A stretch of 64,000 nucleotides of DNA. Origin: Gaetbulibacter_B jejuensis. GTDB lineage: Bacteria > Bacteroidota > Bacteroidia > Flavobacteriales > Flavobacteriaceae. The stretch lies in the NCBI RefSeq assembly GCF_039524015.1, contig NZ_BAAAGF010000003.1, positions 443,002 through 507,001 on the forward strand. Direction: 5' to 3'. Under the pieces are notes generated by a model that did no database searches, had not been told where the DNA came from, and saw nothing but the letters and a program-made list of their open reading frames with translations. The position numbers and the translations under genes were made by a program. Shown here one piece after another: positions 28,135 to 37,668 of this stretch. How positions within the stretch are numbered: position 1 is the stretch's first letter; the number at the start of each line of letters is the position of its first letter.

Positions 28135-28652
28135 TATATTTTGTTTAAAACCGTTAAATATTTTTTTAATTCGTTTTTAAATAGCGTAAACTCTTTTGGT
28201 GCAACATTTATTATTAAATCGTAAAAACGATCATCAATTCCTGCTAACCCTACTTTAAACTTAGCTTTTGAAGCTACACTAATTAAATTAAGGTCTAAAA
28301 CATCTTGCTTATAAAAGCTAATTAAGATGTCAAACTCTGTATCAATAAAGGTTTGAAGTTCTACGTTTTTTATTTTTCCGTTCCAACCAAAATCTTTTGG
28401 ATTGAAATACGTATCCCAAAGGTCGTTACTATCTTTGTTATCTTCAACATAAGCGACAATTTTAACTTTATTTCGCTTAATGTCTATGGACTCAAAAAAC
28501 GTTCTGAAAGCTTCAAAATCAGAAAATTCACTTAAGTGTAAAATCACTCCTACTTTATCAACCTTAGTATTGCTAAAAGACACATTCCTAGAATTTAACA
28601 ATTTGTTGATATATTTTTGATTTGATTTTTCCCTAAATGCCTTTAAAATCAT
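28134..28652 (-). CDS. DUF6913-like protein, function unknown
   Basis: The 172-residue soluble protein has no signal peptide or membrane helix. Segments VGVILHLSEFSDFEAFRTFF and FDILISFYKQDVLDLNLIS resemble a conserved Bacteroidota family often found next to dapA (from memory). The stop overlaps the dapA start by one base, so a shared message is likely. No function is assigned. Confidence 0.7.
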   Translation of the reverse strand: MILKAFREKSNQKYINKLLNSRNVSFSNTKVDKVGVILHLSEFSDFEAFRTFFESIDIKRNKVKIVAYVEDNKDSNDLWDTYFNPKDFGWNGKIKNVELQTFIDTEFDILISFYKQDVLDLNLISVASKAKFKVGLAGIDDRFYDLIINVAPKEFTLFKNELKKYLTVLNKI

Positions 28653-28720
28653 TTATCTTTATCCTTTTTGCAAATGTAGTAAATAGTGCTACATCTTTTT
28701 GTAACTTTTTAAAATATCCT

Positions 28721-29479
28721 ATGAATTTCAAACACCTTTTAGTTGTTGCTTCAGTCTTGATTTTCACCTCTTGTAAACAAGAAAATCATTTATATAGAAT
28801 TGAAGGTAAACAGATACAAATTACCGATAGTCTTCAAGCTAATTCTGACGTTGAAGCATTCATTAAACCCTATCGTGAACATGTTAACAAAAACCTTGAT
28901 AGTGTTTTAGCATATTCTGTTGATACCTACTCAAAAAACGATGGAGAATACAACACAGCTGTAGGAAATTTTATGGCTGATGCTATCTACGAACAAGCAA
29001 ACCCTGTATTTAAGAAAAGAACAGGAAAAGACATCGATTTTGTTTTACTTAATCATGGTGGAATTCGATCTATACTCTCTAAAGGTAATGTTACAGCAAG
29101 AACTGCTTATGGATTAATGCCTTTTGAAAACTCAATGGTTGTGGTTGACTTAAAAGGCGCTCAAGTAAAAGAATTATTAGAATATTTAGCTAAAGCAAAA
29201 AGAGCGCATCCAATTTCTAAATTAAAATTAGCTATTGACGCAGATTTCAATGTTGCTTCAGCTAGTTTACACGACTCTCCTATTGACTTTGATAAAAATT
29301 ATTTTGTTTTAACCAATGATTACTTATACAATGGTGGTGACCACATGGATTTTTTCAAAACCAACGACAGTCTTTATGATTTAGATTACAAAATTAGAAA
29401 TGCTCTCATAGATTATTTCAAAAAAGTAGACACTATTAATCCTGTAATTGATGACAGATTTATTCAATTAAAAAACTAA
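28721..29479 (+). CDS. 5'-nucleotidase C-terminal domain lipoprotein
   Basis: From ATG at 28721 the product is 252 residues with the lipobox FTSC (Cys18); a longer frame from 28637 would overlap the divergent DUF6913 start and hide the signal peptide, so the shorter start is chosen. The body matches the C-terminal domain of 5'-nucleotidases, with NTAVGNFMAD, NHGGIRS and NYFVLTNDYLYNGGD. It lacks a metallophosphoesterase domain, which is supplied by the next gene three bases downstream. The pair probably forms one periplasmic nucleotidase-like enzyme; substrate unknown. Confidence 0.85.
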   Translation: MNFKHLLVVASVLIFTSCKQENHLYRIEGKQIQITDSLQANSDVEAFIKPYREHVNKNLDSVLAYSVDTYSKNDGEYNTAVGNFMADAIYEQANPVFKKRTGKDIDFVLLNHGGIRSILSKGNVTARTAYGLMPFENSMVVVDLKGAQVKELLEYLAKAKRAHPISKLKLAIDADFNVASASLHDSPIDFDKNYFVLTNDYLYNGGDHMDFFKTNDSLYDLDYKIRNALIDYFKKVDTINPVIDDRFIQLKN

Positions 29480-29482
29480 GCC

Positions 29483-30394
29483 ATGAAAAGAAGAGACTTT
29501 ATACAACAAACAGCTGCTGCATCAACCTTAATAGGATTAGGTGGTTTAGGACTACAATCGTTTGCAACTCCTCCAAAAAAAATCACCATTCTTCATACCA
29601 ATGACGTACATAGTCATATTGATGCTTTTGGACCTGAAGATGGCAGAAACGCAAATAAAGGTGGTGTTGCTAGACGCGCTAGTTTAATTGAAGCGATACG
29701 AAAAGAAAATCCTAATACCTTATTAATGGATGCTGGCGATATTTTTCAAGGCACTCCTTACTTTAATTATTATGGTGGCGAATTGGAGTTCAAGCTGATG
29801 AGTATGCTTAAATACGATGTAGCTACAATTGGAAATCATGATTTCGACAATGGTATAGATGGTTTATATGCACAATTACCACATGCTGATTTTGATTTTA
29901 TTTCAGCTAATTATGATTTTAAAAATACCATAATGGACACTCATGTAAAACCTTACAAAACCTTTACAAAAGAAGGTATTAAAATTGGTGTTTTTGGTCT
30001 TGGAATTCAGTTAGATGGTTTGGTAGGTAAAGATATGTATAAAGAAACTGTATACATGGATCCTATTGAAACTGCTCAGGAAATGACGCGCGTTTTAAAA
30101 GAGGCTGAACGTTGCGATTTAATTATTTGTCTTTCGCATATTGGGTATTACTACAAAAACAGTCCTGAAAAAGTAAGCGATCTTAACTTAGCAAAAGCCA
30201 CCAAAGATATTGACTTAATTATTGGTGGACACACACATACATTTTTGCCTAAACCAACTGTTGTTAAAAATATTGAAGGTAAAAACACCCTTGTAAACCA
30301 AGTAGGTTGCTATGGTATAAACCTAGGTAAAATCGACTTTTATTTTGATGCTGATAAAAACAAAGCTGCTGAAGGAACCTCTATTATAGTTTAG
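29483..30394 (+). CDS. 5'-nucleotidase/metallophosphatase N-terminal domain protein
   Basis: The 303-residue protein starts MKRRDFIQQTAAAS, a Tat-like twin-arginine signal, suggesting export in folded form. Metal-binding motifs of the calcineurin-like fold are clear: TNDVHSH, DAGDIFQGTP, GNHDFDNG and GGHTHTF. It lacks the C-terminal nucleotidase domain, which is the gene just upstream, so the usual one-chain order is split and reversed. A secreted phosphomonoester or nucleotide hydrolase is likely; partner interaction is inferred. Confidence 0.9.
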   Translation: MKRRDFIQQTAAASTLIGLGGLGLQSFATPPKKITILHTNDVHSHIDAFGPEDGRNANKGGVARRASLIEAIRKENPNTLLMDAGDIFQGTPYFNYYGGELEFKLMSMLKYDVATIGNHDFDNGIDGLYAQLPHADFDFISANYDFKNTIMDTHVKPYKTFTKEGIKIGVFGLGIQLDGLVGKDMYKETVYMDPIETAQEMTRVLKEAERCDLIICLSHIGYYYKNSPEKVSDLNLAKATKDIDLIIGGHTHTFLPKPTVVKNIEGKNTLVNQVGCYGINLGKIDFYFDADKNKAAEGTSIIV

Positions 30395-30424
30395 AATTTT
30401 AACACTAAAATGATAGGGTTAAAC

Positions 30425-30432
30425 TAGTTTTG
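30425..30432 (+). promoter_or_regulatory. Putative -7 promoter box of the DoxX-like gene
   Basis: TAGTTTTG matches TAnnTTTG and lies 33 bases before the ATG at 30466. It covers the TTG at 30430 that would otherwise be an earlier start, arguing for the ATG. Confidence 0.45.
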
Positions 30433-30465
30433 CGTCTAAATGGGATATTAACTAAAAATAATCTC

Positions 30466-30855
30466 ATGAAAACTAAACTTCTTTTTATCCTCAGATTAGC
30501 AGTTGCAATTATTTTAATTCAAACTCTTAGATTTAAGTTTACAGCACATCCTGATAGTGTATACATTTTTTCGCAAGTTGGTCTTGAACCTTATGGCAGG
30601 ATTGCTATTGGAATTCTTGAGTTAATAGCCGGAATACTTTTACTTATTCCCAAAACTGTTTGGGCAGGTGCAACACTAACATTAGGTGTGATTTTTGGTG
30701 CAATAGTTATGCATTTAACACAACTAGGTATTCAAGTTAATAATGATGGAGGAGTTTTATTTTCAACTGCAGTAGTAACTTTTATACTTTCTGCTATTAT
30801 CCTTTATTTTTACAAAAAAGACATTCCTGTGATTGGAAAAAAATTAAACTTCTAG
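30466..30855 (+). CDS. DoxX-like membrane protein
   Basis: The 129-residue protein has four hydrophobic helices and the DoxX-like layout: FTAHPDSVYIFSQVGLEPYGR followed by IGILELIAGILLLIP. ATG at 30466 is preferred over TTG at 30430, which is part of a promoter-like box. DoxX-family proteins are linked to redox or sulfur membrane chemistry, but function here is not defined. Its 3' end overlaps the convergent membrane gene by 12 bases. Confidence 0.8.
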   Translation: MKTKLLFILRLAVAIILIQTLRFKFTAHPDSVYIFSQVGLEPYGRIAIGILELIAGILLLIPKTVWAGATLTLGVIFGAIVMHLTQLGIQVNNDGGVLFSTAVVTFILSAIILYFYKKDIPVIGKKLNF

Positions 30856-31563
30856 TTTATTATAATTTTCCTCGTGGCTAATTTTTGCCTGTAAATAGAA
30901 GAATACAAAAGCAAGCACTAAGAAGATAGAACATAGTACATTTAATACGTTTACTTCCGAAACATAAAAATAAGCTAGTTGTATTACTTCTGAAAAGACT
31001 ATAAAAATTGAACCCACTAAAAAGTTCATCGATTTTTTATCGTCTTTGTATATGTAGTTTATAAGCGCTACAGACAACAAAGCCATTATAACAGTATTAT
31101 AAACAAACTCAAGTAAGTACTCTGCAAATTGTAATTCAGGTTTTGTAGTATTAGTCACCACAATTACACACGAAATATCTAAAACCAATAAAATTATTAT
31201 ATGAACTGGCAATTTGGTAACCACTTGTTTAATATCCAGTGTTTTTAATATTTGAACAATCAAAAACGAGTATGATAAAATATACATTGCATTAATAATG
31301 TAATAAGAGTAGTCAGCCATAAAACTATCAGGAGAAATTTGCCAAGACAAGAAGTTAAAAACATCAGCAATTGTAAATGTTATTAAAAACAAAAAGAAAA
31401 ACTTTCTTTTATTTTCAACGCGCGAACAGTATAAGATACTAAGCAAGACCAAAAGCAATGCTCTAATACCTGAGGCATAATACTCATACTTAAAGAGTTG
31501 TAATCCTAAAAAGACAACACTAAGTACAGCAAGCAATGCTATTAATGTTTTTGGTTTTTGCAT
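30844..31563 (-). CDS. Multi-pass membrane protein, function unknown
   Basis: The 239-residue protein consists of about seven or eight hydrophobic helices with short loops and a charged C-terminus (HEENYNKLEV). It resembles YhhN-like or lysoplasmalogenase-like membrane proteins in layout only; no motif confirms this. It lies alone between the DoxX-like gene (12-base overlap at the 3' ends) and ligA. Confidence 0.6.
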   Translation of the reverse strand: MQKPKTLIALLAVLSVVFLGLQLFKYEYYASGIRALLLVLLSILYCSRVENKRKFFFLFLITFTIADVFNFLSWQISPDSFMADYSYYIINAMYILSYSFLIVQILKTLDIKQVVTKLPVHIIILLVLDISCVIVVTNTTKPELQFAEYLLEFVYNTVIMALLSVALINYIYKDDKKSMNFLVGSIFIVFSEVIQLAYFYVSEVNVLNVLCSIFLVLAFVFFYLQAKISHEENYNKLEV

Positions 31564-31662
31564 TTATTTAATTAATCCCTTATTGGGACAAATATAAATA
31601 AAAAATACAATTAAACGAATAAAAATGCATTTTATCGATAAAAATTAACATTTTGTAGGATT

Positions 31663-33657
31663 TTACCTAATCATTGATAAAAATTCTTCTTCTGAAAGAA
31701 TAGATATATTTAAGGATTCTGCTTTTGTTTTTTTACTTGGTCCCATGTTGTCTCCAGCAACAACATAGCTTGTTTTAGAAGATATTGAAGAAGACACTTT
31801 ACCTCCATTGTCTTCAATAAGCTTTTTAAGCTCATTTCTTGACACAGAAGTAAACACGCCAGATACTACAAACGTAGATCCTTCTAATTTATTGGTTTGA
31901 TTTGCTAATTTTTCGGCTGAAATTTCCAATTGCACTCCAAAATGTTTCAGTCTTTCAATAATAGAGCTGTTCGCTTCCGAAGCAAAAAAGGCAACAACAC
32001 TTTCTGCTATCTTCACTCCTATTTCATCTACATTGACAAGTTCTTCTTCCGAAGCATTTTTAATCGCATCAATTGTTTTATAATGTTTAACTAGTTTTTT
32101 AGCAACGGTTTCTCCAACATACCTTATACCTAACGCATACAAAACGCGCTCAAAAGGAATTTGCTTAGATGCTTCAATTCCGTTAATAAGGTTTTCAGCA
32201 CTTTTTTGAGCCATACGTTCTAAGGGCAACACTTGGTCTACAGTTAATTCATATAAATCAGAATAATTTGTAATTAAACCTGCATTAACCAACAAAGCAA
32301 CGGTTTCTCCTCCTAAGCCATCAATATCCATTGCTTTTCTTGAAATAAAATGCTGTATGCGACCAATAATTTGAGGATTGCATCCATTGTAATTCGGACA
32401 ATAATGTTGTGCTTCACCTTCAGTTCTTACTAATTCAGTATTGCATTCTGGACAGTGGGTAATATATTCAGTTGGTTTAGAATCTGCTGGTCGTTTACTT
32501 AAATCTACAGCTATAATTTTAGGGATTATCTCTCCTCCTTTTTCTACATACACCTCATCACCTTCTCTAATATCCAACTTAGCAATCTGGTCTGCATTAT
32601 GCAATGACGCTCGTTTAACAGTTGTTCCTGCTAATTCTACAGGTTCTAAATTTGCAACTGGAGTAATTGCTCCTGTACGTCCTACTTGATAAGTAATTTC
32701 ATTTAATCGAGTAGAAACTTGCTCTGCCTTAAACTTATAAGCCATTGCCCAACGTGGTGCTTTGGCTGTATATCCTAATTCCTCTTGTTGATACAAACTG
32801 TTTACCTTTATAACAACACCATCTGTTTCGTAAGGTAAATTATGTCTATGCTCATCCCAATAGGCAATAAATTCTAAAACCTCATCAATTGAATTAGCAA
32901 GTTTAGCGGCTTGCGGAACTTTAAATCCCCAAGCTCTAGCTTTTTCTAAACTTTCAAATTGTGTGGAAATATTCAAATTAGTTCCTGTAATATTATAAAG
33001 CAAACACTCCAAAGGACGTTTAGCTACTTCAGTACTATCTTGTAGCTTCAAGCTTCCTGAAGCTGTATTTCTTGGGTTTCTATATGGTTCTTCTCCTATT
33101 TCAATACGCTCTTCATTCATTTTATTAAACCCTTCAAAAGGCAATACAATTTCACCTCTTATATCAAATTTAGGAGGAAAATCGCCTTTCAACTGCAACG
33201 GAACCGATTTAATGGTTTTTATATTGGTGGTAACATTATCACCTTGAAATCCGTCACCTCTTGTAACCGCTTTTGTAAGTTGTCCGTTTTCATACGTTAA
33301 GCTAATAGACGCACCATCATATTTAAGTTCACAAGTATATTGTACTTCACCATCAACTTGCTTTTTAATACGAGTTTCCCAATCTAACAAATCTTCTTTA
33401 GAGTAAGAGTTATCCAAAGAATACATACGATGCTCATGAGCAACAGTTTCAAAATTCTTTGTAACCTCTCCTCCTACACGCAATGTAGGCGAACTTGCAT
33501 CATAAAACTCAGGATATTTTGCTTCCAACTCTTGAAGCTGTTTAAGCTTTACATCAAAATCAAAATCACTTATTGTAGGATTATCCAATACGTAGTAATT
33601 ATAATTATGCTTACGCAATTCATCACGAAGGGTTTCTATTTGCTGTTTAATATCCAT
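31663..33657 (-). CDS. ligA: NAD-dependent DNA ligase
   Basis: The 664-residue enzyme seals nicks using NAD. The adenylation lysine is Lys112 in CELKYDGAS, and a four-cysteine zinc finger begins CPECNTE around residue 405. Helix-hairpin-helix segments and a C-terminal BRCT domain (about 590-664, SSKTSYVVAGDNMGPS) follow in the expected order. Length is normal for LigA. It is transcribed alone, away from the hexosaminidase gene. Confidence 0.97.
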   Translation of the reverse strand: MDIKQQIETLRDELRKHNYNYYVLDNPTISDFDFDVKLKQLQELEAKYPEFYDASSPTLRVGGEVTKNFETVAHEHRMYSLDNSYSKEDLLDWETRIKKQVDGEVQYTCELKYDGASISLTYENGQLTKAVTRGDGFQGDNVTTNIKTIKSVPLQLKGDFPPKFDIRGEIVLPFEGFNKMNEERIEIGEEPYRNPRNTASGSLKLQDSTEVAKRPLECLLYNITGTNLNISTQFESLEKARAWGFKVPQAAKLANSIDEVLEFIAYWDEHRHNLPYETDGVVIKVNSLYQQEELGYTAKAPRWAMAYKFKAEQVSTRLNEITYQVGRTGAITPVANLEPVELAGTTVKRASLHNADQIAKLDIREGDEVYVEKGGEIIPKIIAVDLSKRPADSKPTEYITHCPECNTELVRTEGEAQHYCPNYNGCNPQIIGRIQHFISRKAMDIDGLGGETVALLVNAGLITNYSDLYELTVDQVLPLERMAQKSAENLINGIEASKQIPFERVLYALGIRYVGETVAKKLVKHYKTIDAIKNASEEELVNVDEIGVKIAESVVAFFASEANSSIIERLKHFGVQLEISAEKLANQTNKLEGSTFVVSGVFTSVSRNELKKLIEDNGGKVSSSISSKTSYVVAGDNMGPSKKTKAESLNISILSEEEFLSMIR

Positions 33658-33717
33658 TAAAGTAATTGAGAAAAGTTATCTTTTTTAAGTTATATTTAAA
33701 GCATCTAATATACTAAA

Positions 33718-35982
33718 ATGCCTTTCAAGAAAATAGCCGTTTGTATTGTTTTTATCAGTTTTTTATTCAATTGTCAAAACACTGAAACACCCAACATTAA
33801 GCCTCAAATTATCCCAATTCCTTCAGAGCAAACTATTAATAAAGGACATTTTGTTTTAGACAATTCTACCGGAATAAAGTATACTGACGATTTTAAAATC
33901 TCTGCAGAATTTTTAAAATCCTACATTGAAAATGGAAGTTCCATAAAGCTACAGGACAATAATTCTATTTCATTCATAAAAGATGATAGCATTGAAAATC
34001 CAGAAGGATATTTGCTTGAAATTCTTCCGAAGTCAATTGTAATCAAAGCCAAAACAGATCAAGGTGCATTTTATGCAATACAATCATTAAGACAATTGCT
34101 ACCTACCGAATTTGAAAATAAAACGTTTTCTGAAGCAAAAGCACTTATCTCTTGTGCCGCAATAAAAGACGAGCCACAATTCGAGCATCGAGGTATGCAC
34201 TTAGATGTATCCAGACACATGTTTTCAGTTGAATTCATAAAGAAATATATTGATGCTTTAGCGATGCTTAAAATGAATACGTTTCACTGGCATTTAACCG
34301 ACGATCAAGGTTGGCGAATAGAAATCAAAAAATATCCAAAACTGCAAGAGATTGCAGCTTATAGAAACGAAACCCTTATTGGTCATTATAGCGACCAACC
34401 TCAACAATTTGACGGTAAAACATATGGAGGTTTTTACACACAAGAAGAAGTTAAAGAGGTTGTGGCTTATGCTAAAAGTAGATTTGTTACCGTAATTCCT
34501 GAGATTGAACTTCCTGGTCATGCACAAGCTGCCATTGCTGCTTATCCTGAATTAGGTTGTACTGGAAAACAAATAGATGTTGCTACAACATGGGGAGTTT
34601 TTGAAGATATTTTTTGTCCAAAAGAAGAAACATTTACTTTTTTAGAAAATGTTTTAGACGAGGTTGCTACTCTTTTTCCTAGCACATACATTCATATTGG
34701 TGGTGATGAAGCTCCAAAAGCCAGATGGAAAAACTGTGAATATTGTCAAAAACTCATAAAGAATGAAGGTTTGAAAGACGAACACGAACTACAAAGCTAT
34801 TTTATAGCACGTATTGAAAAATATCTTAACAGCAAAGGCAAGCAAATTATAGGTTGGGACGAAATTCTTGAAGGCGGTTTAGCTCCAAATGCAACTGTAA
34901 TGTCATGGAGAGGAATTGAAGGTGCTGTTGAAGCTGCGAAGCAACACCACAATGTAATTATGACACCTACGTCTCATTGTTATTTTGATTATTATCAAAG
35001 TGAAAACGACAACGAACCTTTAGCTATTGGTGGTTTTTTACCATTAGAAAAAGTATATGGTTTTAACCCAATCCCTGAGGAACTCAATGATGACGAAGCA
35101 CAATACATTTTAGGTGCACAAGGGAACATTTGGACAGAGTACATTAACACCGAAAGTCAATTGGAATATATGGCTTTTCCACGAATGTTAGCCATGAGCG
35201 AAGTGGTATGGTCAAAACCAGAAAACAAAAATTATCCTGATTTTGTGAAGCGTGTTGAGAATTTTCACAAGAGACTCGATGCTTTAGATATTAATTATGC
35301 TAATCATCTTTATGAGATTGAAGGTGAGTTACTATCAAATGATAACCTTAGCTATCAACTAAAAACGCTAACTGACGGTAAAACTATAAGGTACACCCTA
35401 GACAGTTCGGAACCTACACTGCAATCAGAAATTTATAATCAACCTATTCCAATTACTAAAAGCGTGACCATAAAAGCGTCCCTGTTTAATAATGAAAAAC
35501 AATTAGGCAAAGTTTTCACTCAAAACATTAATCATCATAAGGCAGTAGGAAAAAAGATTACCATAAATAAAGCACCTCACAAATCCTATCTTGGAAGTGG
35601 TGCTGAAGGATTAATCAATGGTGTTTCTGGAAGCGATTCACGTTATGGAGATAAAGAATGGTTGGGATTTTGGGGAGAAGATATTGAGATCATTATTGAT
35701 TTAGGTGAAGAAACAGAAATCAATTCTATTGAAACTAGATTTTACAATGGACAAGGCCAATGGATTTATGCTCCTAATGAAATCGAAATAGAAATCGAAA
35801 ATGAAGTTGAAAAAATGCAGATTCCGAATGCAACAGAAAAACTTATCAGCATAAAGTTTGAACCCAATGTTTCAGGACGTTATATCACCTTTAAAATCCC
35901 AAACCATGGTATTATTCCAGAAGGCAAACAAGGTGCTGGTAACAAAGCATGGACGTTTATTGATGAAATAATTGTGAATTAA
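33718..35982 (+). CDS. GH20 beta-N-acetylhexosaminidase lipoprotein
   Basis: The 754-residue protein has a lipoprotein-type signal ending at Cys19. A GH20b-like domain precedes the catalytic GH20 barrel, where HIGGDE holds the catalytic pair Asp330-Glu331 and FHWHLTDDQGWR lies nearby. A chitobiase C-terminal-like domain follows, then a discoidin/F5-8-type C domain at about 620-754. It likely trims N-acetylglucosamine from chitin oligomers, glycans or muropeptides at the cell surface. Substrate is inferred from family. Confidence 0.93.
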   Translation: MPFKKIAVCIVFISFLFNCQNTETPNIKPQIIPIPSEQTINKGHFVLDNSTGIKYTDDFKISAEFLKSYIENGSSIKLQDNNSISFIKDDSIENPEGYLLEILPKSIVIKAKTDQGAFYAIQSLRQLLPTEFENKTFSEAKALISCAAIKDEPQFEHRGMHLDVSRHMFSVEFIKKYIDALAMLKMNTFHWHLTDDQGWRIEIKKYPKLQEIAAYRNETLIGHYSDQPQQFDGKTYGGFYTQEEVKEVVAYAKSRFVTVIPEIELPGHAQAAIAAYPELGCTGKQIDVATTWGVFEDIFCPKEETFTFLENVLDEVATLFPSTYIHIGGDEAPKARWKNCEYCQKLIKNEGLKDEHELQSYFIARIEKYLNSKGKQIIGWDEILEGGLAPNATVMSWRGIEGAVEAAKQHHNVIMTPTSHCYFDYYQSENDNEPLAIGGFLPLEKVYGFNPIPEELNDDEAQYILGAQGNIWTEYINTESQLEYMAFPRMLAMSEVVWSKPENKNYPDFVKRVENFHKRLDALDINYANHLYEIEGELLSNDNLSYQLKTLTDGKTIRYTLDSSEPTLQSEIYNQPIPITKSVTIKASLFNNEKQLGKVFTQNINHHKAVGKKITINKAPHKSYLGSGAEGLINGVSGSDSRYGDKEWLGFWGEDIEIIIDLGEETEINSIETRFYNGQGQWIYAPNEIEIEIENEVEKMQIPNATEKLISIKFEPNVSGRYITFKIPNHGIIPEGKQGAGNKAWTFIDEIIVN

Positions 35983-35993
35983 CCAATATAATA

Positions 35994-36081
35994 GTCAGTT
36001 CGAGTGAAATTATGTAATAATTTTGTATCGAGAACAATCATCTCGATACAATTTTGATAAATCAAAATCACTCGATGTGAC
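35994..36081. repeat. Interspersed 88-bp imperfect palindrome
   Basis: Ends GTCAGTTCGAGTGA (35994-36007) and TCACTCGATGTGAC (36068-36081) are inverted with 12 of 14 bases paired, and an inner 11-bp stem TTGTATCGAGA/TCTCGATACAA surrounds a seven-base loop. From memory this TCGAGTGA/TATCGAGA type is a common intergenic element in Flavobacteriaceae. Only one copy is seen here, between the hexosaminidase and cutC genes. Confidence 0.7.
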
Positions 36082-36093
36082 AAACACAAAAAC

Positions 36094-36789
36094 ATGCTTT
36101 TAGAAATCTGTGCCAATTCCTATCAATCAGCTAAAAACGCTCAAGACGCAGGAGCTCATCGCATTGAGCTATGTCAAGAACTTTCTGTTGGTGGCATTAC
36201 ACCTAGTTATGGTTTATTAAAACAAGTAAGAGATACACTTTCAATTCCGGTGTTTGTATTAATCAGACCTCGAAGTGGTAATTTTGTCTACACAGAAGAT
36301 GAGCTTGACATCATGAAACAAGACATTCAACTATGTAAAGACTTAGGTTTTCAAGGCATCGTTTCAGGGGTTTTAAATGCAGATGATACTATTGACTTAA
36401 AACAAACAAAAGAACTTGTAGAACTCTCCAAACCACTTTCTTTTACATTTCATCGTGCGTTTGATTGCGTTAAAAATCCTGAAGAAGCTCTCGAACAGCT
36501 CATCAATTTAGGTACTGAAAGAGTACTGACTTCCGGTTTACAACCTTCAGCTGAAAAAGGCATTAATACTCTAAAAAAACTAAACGAAAAAGCTAAAGGA
36601 AGAATTACCATTTTAGCAGGTGGTGGCATTAACCAAAATAACGCTAAACGTTTTAAAGAAATAGGATTAAAGGAAATTCACGCATCAGCTTCTTCAACCA
36701 TTGAAAGTGATGGTTCGTTATTTTCAACACCTCTCACCTTTTCTGACTCAAAAAAAATTAAAGCCATATTAAGTGCAATTAGTCATTAA
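36094..36789 (+). CDS. cutC: CutC family protein (copper homeostasis or related)
   Basis: The 231-residue TIM-barrel protein begins LEICANSYQSAKNAQDAGAH and contains RIELCQ, FVLIRPRSGNF and TFHRAFD, all typical of CutC. The copper role is disputed in the literature for parts of the family; the sequence does not settle it. It follows the GH20 gene after the palindromic repeat. Confidence 0.92.
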   Translation: MLLEICANSYQSAKNAQDAGAHRIELCQELSVGGITPSYGLLKQVRDTLSIPVFVLIRPRSGNFVYTEDELDIMKQDIQLCKDLGFQGIVSGVLNADDTIDLKQTKELVELSKPLSFTFHRAFDCVKNPEEALEQLINLGTERVLTSGLQPSAEKGINTLKKLNEKAKGRITILAGGGINQNNAKRFKEIGLKEIHASASSTIESDGSLFSTPLTFSDSKKIKAILSAISH

Positions 36790-36804
36790 GAATTATTAAA
36801 AACC

Positions 36805-37668
36805 TCAAACCTTTACTGCTTTCACCATTCTATCATTACCAAATAAATCTTGCTTGAGCTCTACGTTTTTAAAAGAAAATGTCTGTATTAAATCATCCAT
36901 TTCTTTTCCTAAATATTGATTAATTTCAAAATACAAAGTGCCTTTTTCTTTCAAATAAATAGTTGAAAATTCACATATAGATCGATAAAATAACAACGGA
37001 TCATGATCATCAACAAATAACGCTAGGTGTGGCTCATGATTGAGCACATTTGGTTTTATTTCCTGCTTTTCAAGTTGTCGTACATAAGGCGGATTGGACA
37101 CTATGATATCAAATTTAAAATCTGATTTAAACCCATCAGGATTTAAAATGTCATCATTTATAAATTGCACAGATACATTATTATTTTCAGCATTTTGTCT
37201 CGCTACTTCCAATGCGTTTTTACTAACATCTAGAGCATAAACTTTAGCATTTGGCAAGTGTTTAGCCAAAGAAATCGCAATACAACCTGTTCCTGTACCA
37301 ATGTCTAAAATGTTTAATTGAGCATCTTGGTTTTGAGCTGAGTGATTTTTGATAATCCACTCTACAAGTTCTTCGGTTTCAGGTCTTGGAATTAAGGTAT
37401 CTGGATTGACCTTGAACATTAAACCGTAAAACTCGGTTTCTCCAATAATATACTGAATAGGCTCTTGCTGTTCTAGTCTGCTTAAAGCATCTTGAAAAAC
37501 TTCTTCGTTTTTTTTATTGATGATAGCATTTGGCTCTAAAGCTAAAACCATTCTATTTAAACCAACAACATGCTCGGTCAAGAGATAGAAAAAGCTATCG
37601 ACCTCTTGTTTACCATAAACAGTATCTAGCGTTTTATGAAATAATGTTTGAATGTCTTTTAACTTCAT
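36805..37668 (-). CDS. prmC: Peptide chain release factor N(5)-glutamine methyltransferase
   Basis: The 287-residue enzyme methylates the GGQ glutamine of release factors. It shows the SAM motif ILDIGTGTGCIAISLA and the catalytic NPPY. The start at 37668 is chosen because it forms ATGA with the GNAT stop, implying translational coupling; a frame from 37686 would overlap the GNAT gene by 22 bases. Length fits PrmC. Confidence 0.95.
   Translation of the reverse strand: MKLKDIQTLFHKTLDTVYGKQEVDSFFYLLTEHVVGLNRMVLALEPNAIINKKNEEVFQDALSRLEQQEPIQYIIGETEFYGLMFKVNPDTLIPRPETEELVEWIIKNHSAQNQDAQLNILDIGTGTGCIAISLAKHLPNAKVYALDVSKNALEVARQNAENNNVSVQFINDDILNPDGFKSDFKFDIIVSNPPYVRQLEKQEIKPNVLNHEPHLALFVDDHDPLLFYRSICEFSTIYLKEKGTLYFEINQYLGKEMDDLIQTFSFKNVELKQDLFGNDRMVKAVKV

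Noticed and set aside
28637..28720. Upstream start for the nucleotidase C-terminal gene
   Set aside because: It would overlap the divergent DUF6913 start and put about 28 residues ahead of a clean lipoprotein signal.
29483..30394. Frameshifted or broken 5'-nucleotidase
   Set aside because: Both halves have complete motifs, separate export signals and clean ends, so the arrangement is a real split rather than damage.
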